From positions 2,232,001 to 2,296,000 of the forward strand of contig NZ_CP081149.1 in the NCBI RefSeq assembly GCF_019665785.1: 64,000 nucleotides of DNA. Direction: 5' to 3'. The DNA comes from Deefgea piscis (GTDB lineage: Bacteria > Pseudomonadota > Gammaproteobacteria > Burkholderiales > Chitinibacteraceae). Under the pieces are notes generated by a model. The model worked only from the letters and a program-made list of their open reading frames with translations, was not told where the DNA came from and made no database searches. Both the position numbers and the translations under genes were made by a program. Shown here one piece after another: positions 61,600 to 64,000 of this stretch; the stretch's first letter is position 1, and each line of letters starts with the position of its first letter.

Positions 61600-62325
61600 T
61601 TACTCAGCAGCAGCTTCGGCAACCGCAGCAGCCAAAGCTTGTGTTGCTTGGTTACGGCCTTCAAGCACTGCATCAGCAGCAGCACGAGCGTACAAACGAA
61701 TTGCACGTGAAGAATCATCGTTACCAGGGATTACGAAGTCAATACCTTCTGGGCTGTTGTTGGTATCAACAACACCAATTACTGGGATGCCCAATTTAAC
61801 GGCTTCAACAATCGCACCTTTTTGGTAGCCAGTATCGATAACGAAAATCGCATCAGGCAAACCGCCCATCTCTTTAATACCGCCCAATGAACGCTCTAGT
61901 TTTTCAACGTCACGTTTCATCATCAACAATTCTTTCTTGCCGTAGCCACTACCTTCAGCATTTTCCAGAACGGCTTTCATTTCAGTCAGGCGTTTGATTG
62001 ATTGCTTAACTGTTTTAAAGTTAGTCAACATACCACCCAACCAACGGTGATCAACGAAAGGAGCGCCTGCACGTGCTGCTTCTTCAGCGATGATTTCGCG
62101 AGCAGCGCGTTTTGTACCAACAAACATTACATTGCCTTTGTTTGCAGACAATTGACGGATGTATTTCATCGCGTCTTCAAACAATGGCAGTGTTTTTTCT
62201 AAGTTGATAATGTGAATCTTGTTGCGTGCACCGAAGATGTACTTACCCATTTTTGGGTTCCAGTAACGGGTTTGGTGACCAAAGTGGACACCAGCTTCGA
62301 GCATATCGCGCATACTTACAGACAT
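61600..62325 (-). CDS. rpsB: 30S ribosomal protein S2
   Basis: A 241-residue S2. The N-terminal signature [22 protein letters not shown], the [16 protein letters not shown] segment and [34 protein letters not shown] are diagnostic. GGAG precedes ATG 62325. It is the first gene of the long minus-strand superoperon; a structured leader at 62362-62411 lies upstream. Confidence 0.98.
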   Translation of the reverse strand: MSVSMRDMLEAGVHFGHQTRYWNPKMGKYIFGARNKIHIINLEKTLPLFEDAMKYIRQLSANKGNVMFVGTKRAAREIIAEEAARAGAPFVDHRWLGGMLTNFKTVKQSIKRLTEMKAVLENAEGSGYGKKELLMMKRDVEKLERSLGGIKEMGGLPDAIFVIDTGYQKGAIVEAVKLGIPVIGVVDTNNSPEGIDFVIPGNDDSSRAIRLYARAAADAVLEGRNQATQALAAAVAEAAAE

Positions 62326-62361
62326 TTAATTCTCCAATGTGTCTTAGGGTTAGGTCTTCCA

Positions 62362-62411
62362 TTCGCACGGGACACTTCAAACCATTTGAAGCGCACCCCT
62401 GACAGGGCGAA
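62362..62411 (-). promoter_or_regulatory. Structured 5' leader of rpsB, candidate S2 autoregulatory element
   Basis: Three complementary pairs can fold in the leader: an outer TTCGC/GCGAA pair (62362-62366 with 62407-62411), an inner CTTCAAA/TTTGAAG stem-loop (62375-62391) and a small CCCT/AGGG stem (62397-62407). The small stem shares one base with the outer pair. The element is 37-86 bp upstream of the rpsB start. In gammaproteobacteria S2 represses its own operon through the rpsB leader; a similar role here is inferred. Confidence 0.45.
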
Positions 62412-62496
62412 CGGGATTTTAGCTGTGCTTACGACGCTATTTTAAAACAACACAAACATAGCAAGCCAAAGATTATATAGGAAATACAAATCCGAC

Positions 62497-63279
62497 TCAA
62501 GGCGAACATTCAATTGCCGCACACAAAGATCCTAAATGCGCTTGCGCTTTCTTTTCCAACGCCACATCGCCTTTACGCTTCGCAATTTTTAACAATAAAC
62601 GGTAATCATCCAGCAACCACATGGGCTCGGCACTTTGACGATCTAAATCAATCGCCCGCATCAACTTGTCCTCTGCATCAAGCCAACGCCCTTGCAGTAA
62701 CGCCACCTCAGCCAATAAGCGCAGCGCAAAAGCGCGCTCGGCGGGACGCTCTTTTGCCAAATCGAGTGCCTGCGTGGCAAATTGCGCAGCAGCAGACACA
62801 TCACCTTTTTCAAGCGCAATCTGTGCCGCCAAGTTATCCATCTGTACTGCTACAAAACAAGGCGCAACGCAGCTTAAACGCACCTGAGCCAGCAACCGCT
62901 GCGCGCGAGGCAGATCCTGCTGCCAAATCAATTGCGCCAACTGCAATGCCGCCTGCACTTGCTGCTCTGGTAAAAAATACCCTTCTTGCAGCATTGGCAA
63001 CAAGGCCTGTTCAGCCTGAGTGCCTCGCCCCAAGCGCTGACTTGCTTGCGCCAAGCCCAATCGTGCCATGCCCTGCCCACGCCAATCATCTATGGCCTGA
63101 TAGCCACGTAGCGCCTGCTGCCATTCACCCTCAGCACTTTCAATACGTCCATCCTGTATTGCTTGCAAAGCCATGCGGTGCGAGCGTTCGGCGACGATAC
63201 GTGCAGGTGACGTCACCACCGGCGCCGTACCGCAAGCAGTAAGCACTACGCAAAATAAAAACACCCAAACTCGATTCAT
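62497..63279 (-). CDS. Lipoprotein with TPR-like helical repeats, linked to MCE transport
   Basis: A 260-residue exported lipoprotein: signal NRVWVFLFCVVLTACG with lipobox LTAC (Cys about residue 16). After it come helical repeats with alternating Ala/Leu pattern (ALQAIQDGRIESAEGEWQQAL, AFALRLLAEVALLQGRWLDAEDKL), resembling tetratricopeptide repeats. No enzymatic motif is seen. The start ATG 63279 overlaps the MCE gene stop (ATGA), so the two are translationally coupled; this makes it a likely accessory protein of that lipid transporter, anchored to the outer or inner membrane. Confidence 0.8.
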   Translation of the reverse strand: MNRVWVFLFCVVLTACGTAPVVTSPARIVAERSHRMALQAIQDGRIESAEGEWQQALRGYQAIDDWRGQGMARLGLAQASQRLGRGTQAEQALLPMLQEGYFLPEQQVQAALQLAQLIWQQDLPRAQRLLAQVRLSCVAPCFVAVQMDNLAAQIALEKGDVSAAAQFATQALDLAKERPAERAFALRLLAEVALLQGRWLDAEDKLMRAIDLDRQSAEPMWLLDDYRLLLKIAKRKGDVALEKKAQAHLGSLCAAIECSP

Positions 63280-64000
63280 CGCCGACTCTCCGGTAGAGGT
63301 GCCTGCAACGGCAAAGGCGTGAGCATGGTATTGATTGGCCAACTCTGATTCACCGCATCCAAAGTTTGACGGCCGCCATACAGCAACTCATCAGCATGGC
63401 GCACCATTCCAGGCAAGCTTGGCGCAGACAACTCAACCGCCTTGCGCACCACGGCAGCCGTCGCACTGGCATCCTTTGCCGCCGCATCAACACTCACCGC
63501 AATCGATGCAGCCCCAAGCAGCACCGGTGACAATTTCGTATTTAACTCTGCGGCCACACCATCCGCCCGCGTCAATAAGCGATCGGCACTATTTAACGTA
63601 CTGCGCGCCTCAACATCCACCACGCCATCAACCCGAGCTAACAATTGATCGAGCCGTTGGCGCGTTTCACGCATTTCAACACTCAACTGCCGCACATTAG
63701 CCAACGCCAATCGAATATCTCCTTTAGGATCATTCAGGTAATCAAATGTTTGCTGCATCGAATCAATCATCGGCAAAGTCCGATTACTTAGATTTTGTGC
63801 AATATCAGCCAGACCCAGCGCCGGCGCAAACACTAGCACTCCACCCTCAGCCAAACGCGGTGCAGCTGCAGAACCTCCAGCAATCTCAATATAATGATCC
63901 CCAATCAAGCCCTCTTGCTGCAAAATAGCGATCGAATCGGCCTTCACCCATTGCATATATTGCTGCTCAATCAATAAAGTAACATCCACCTTCGCCTGCT
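63276..64000 (-). CDS. MCE (MlaD-like) family lipid-transport protein, partial
   Basis: The 3' part of an MCE-family gene running off the right edge; 241 codons are visible. The end of the MCE domain is seen at the start (DVTLLIEQQYMQWVKADSIAILQQEGLIGDHYIEIAGGS), matching the MlaD pattern with IEI.GG. After it comes a helical region with heptad-like repeats (about 75-190), as in MCE proteins with a periplasmic needle. MCE proteins bring lipids between membranes together with an MlaE-like permease and MlaF-like ATPase, which would lie upstream outside the window. The coupled lipoprotein follows. Confidence 0.85.
   Translation of the reverse strand, partial: QAKVDVTLLIEQQYMQWVKADSIAILQQEGLIGDHYIEIAGGSAAAPRLAEGGVLVFAPALGLADIAQNLSNRTLPMIDSMQQTFDYLNDPKGDIRLALANVRQLSVEMRETRQRLDQLLARVDGVVDVEARSTLNSADRLLTRADGVAAELNTKLSPVLLGAASIAVSVDAAAKDASATAAVVRKAVELSAPSLPGMVRHADELLYGGRQTLDAVNQSWPINTMLTPLPLQAPLPESRR

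Noticed and set aside
1..64000. Neisseria-type DNA uptake sequence (GCCGTCTGAA) and dispersed Correia-type elements
   Set aside because: I did not see the Neisseria core motif or Correia ends anywhere in the window; the only MITE found has different ends.
1..64000. CRISPR array, tRNA, rRNA or prophage genes
   Set aside because: No regularly spaced direct repeats, no tRNA cloverleaf in the gaps, and no phage structural or integrase gene were seen.

Overview
The window looks like a chromosomal segment of a free-living, flagellated, Gram-negative betaproteobacterium. The gene content suggests order Neisseriales, perhaps Chitinibacteraceae (Deefgea/Chitinibacter-like). This placement is an inference from several signs: a secreted GH18 chitinase, an FNR/HemN anaerobic module, MotAB, an mla-type MCE locus, and the order rpsB-tsf-pyrH-frr-uppS-cdsA-dxr-rseP-bamA-skp-lpxD-fabZ-lpxA-lpxB-rnhB. 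No rRNA, tRNA, CRISPR array, prophage or complete insertion sequence was seen.

Layout. 1-2.8 kb: a TauE/SafE-like membrane protein (cut by the left edge), hemN and a divergent fnr, with one FNR box in the shared promoter region. 2.9-5.4 kb: an unusual degenerate 6-phosphogluconate-dehydrogenase-like protein, rlmB and an HDOD protein. 5.4-12.6 kb: a minus-strand cluster yhdP-nitrilase-tldD-GNAT-ABM. 12.8-17 kb: glnE, a Cys-rich orphan and truC. 17-26.2 kb: recC-recB-recD as an overlapping operon, preceded by a DUF1631 gene (26.4-29 kb). 29-33 kb: an ABC exporter, an ABM monooxygenase gene broken by a 265-bp MITE, a DUF4442 protein and a two-TM channel. 33-36 kb: an exported short-chain dehydrogenase in an apparent operon with an outer-membrane barrel that carries a POTRA-like N-terminus; this is the least ordinary pair in the window. 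36.3-38.4 kb: yeiH and divergent yeiE. 38.4-41.2 kb: a YbjD-type OLD nuclease, a molybdopterin-binding-fold protein and DUF2789. 41.3-43.1 kb: the chitinase. 43.3-48.0 kb: motA-motB-membrane methyltransferase-HDOD-RNA methyltransferase, closely packed on the minus strand. 48.1-62.3 kb: the conserved translation/envelope-biogenesis superoperon. 62.5-64 kb: a lipoprotein and an MCE-family protein cut by the right edge.

How it works together. The last third makes ribosomal protein S2, EF-Ts, UMP kinase and recycling factor, then the isoprenoid, phospholipid, lipid A and outer-membrane-protein assembly machinery, with several intrinsic terminators between the first genes that could tune stoichiometry. 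The first 3 kb is an oxygen-responsive heme/FNR module. RecBCD provides recombination and DNA defence. The rest is accessory metabolism and regulation. The most notable signals are the MITE-disrupted gene, the exported SDR plus POTRA-barrel pair, the FNR box whose geometry predicts opposite effects on hemN and fnr, a degenerate dehydrogenase-like orphan, a structured rpsB leader, and two terminators sharing the same palindromic core.
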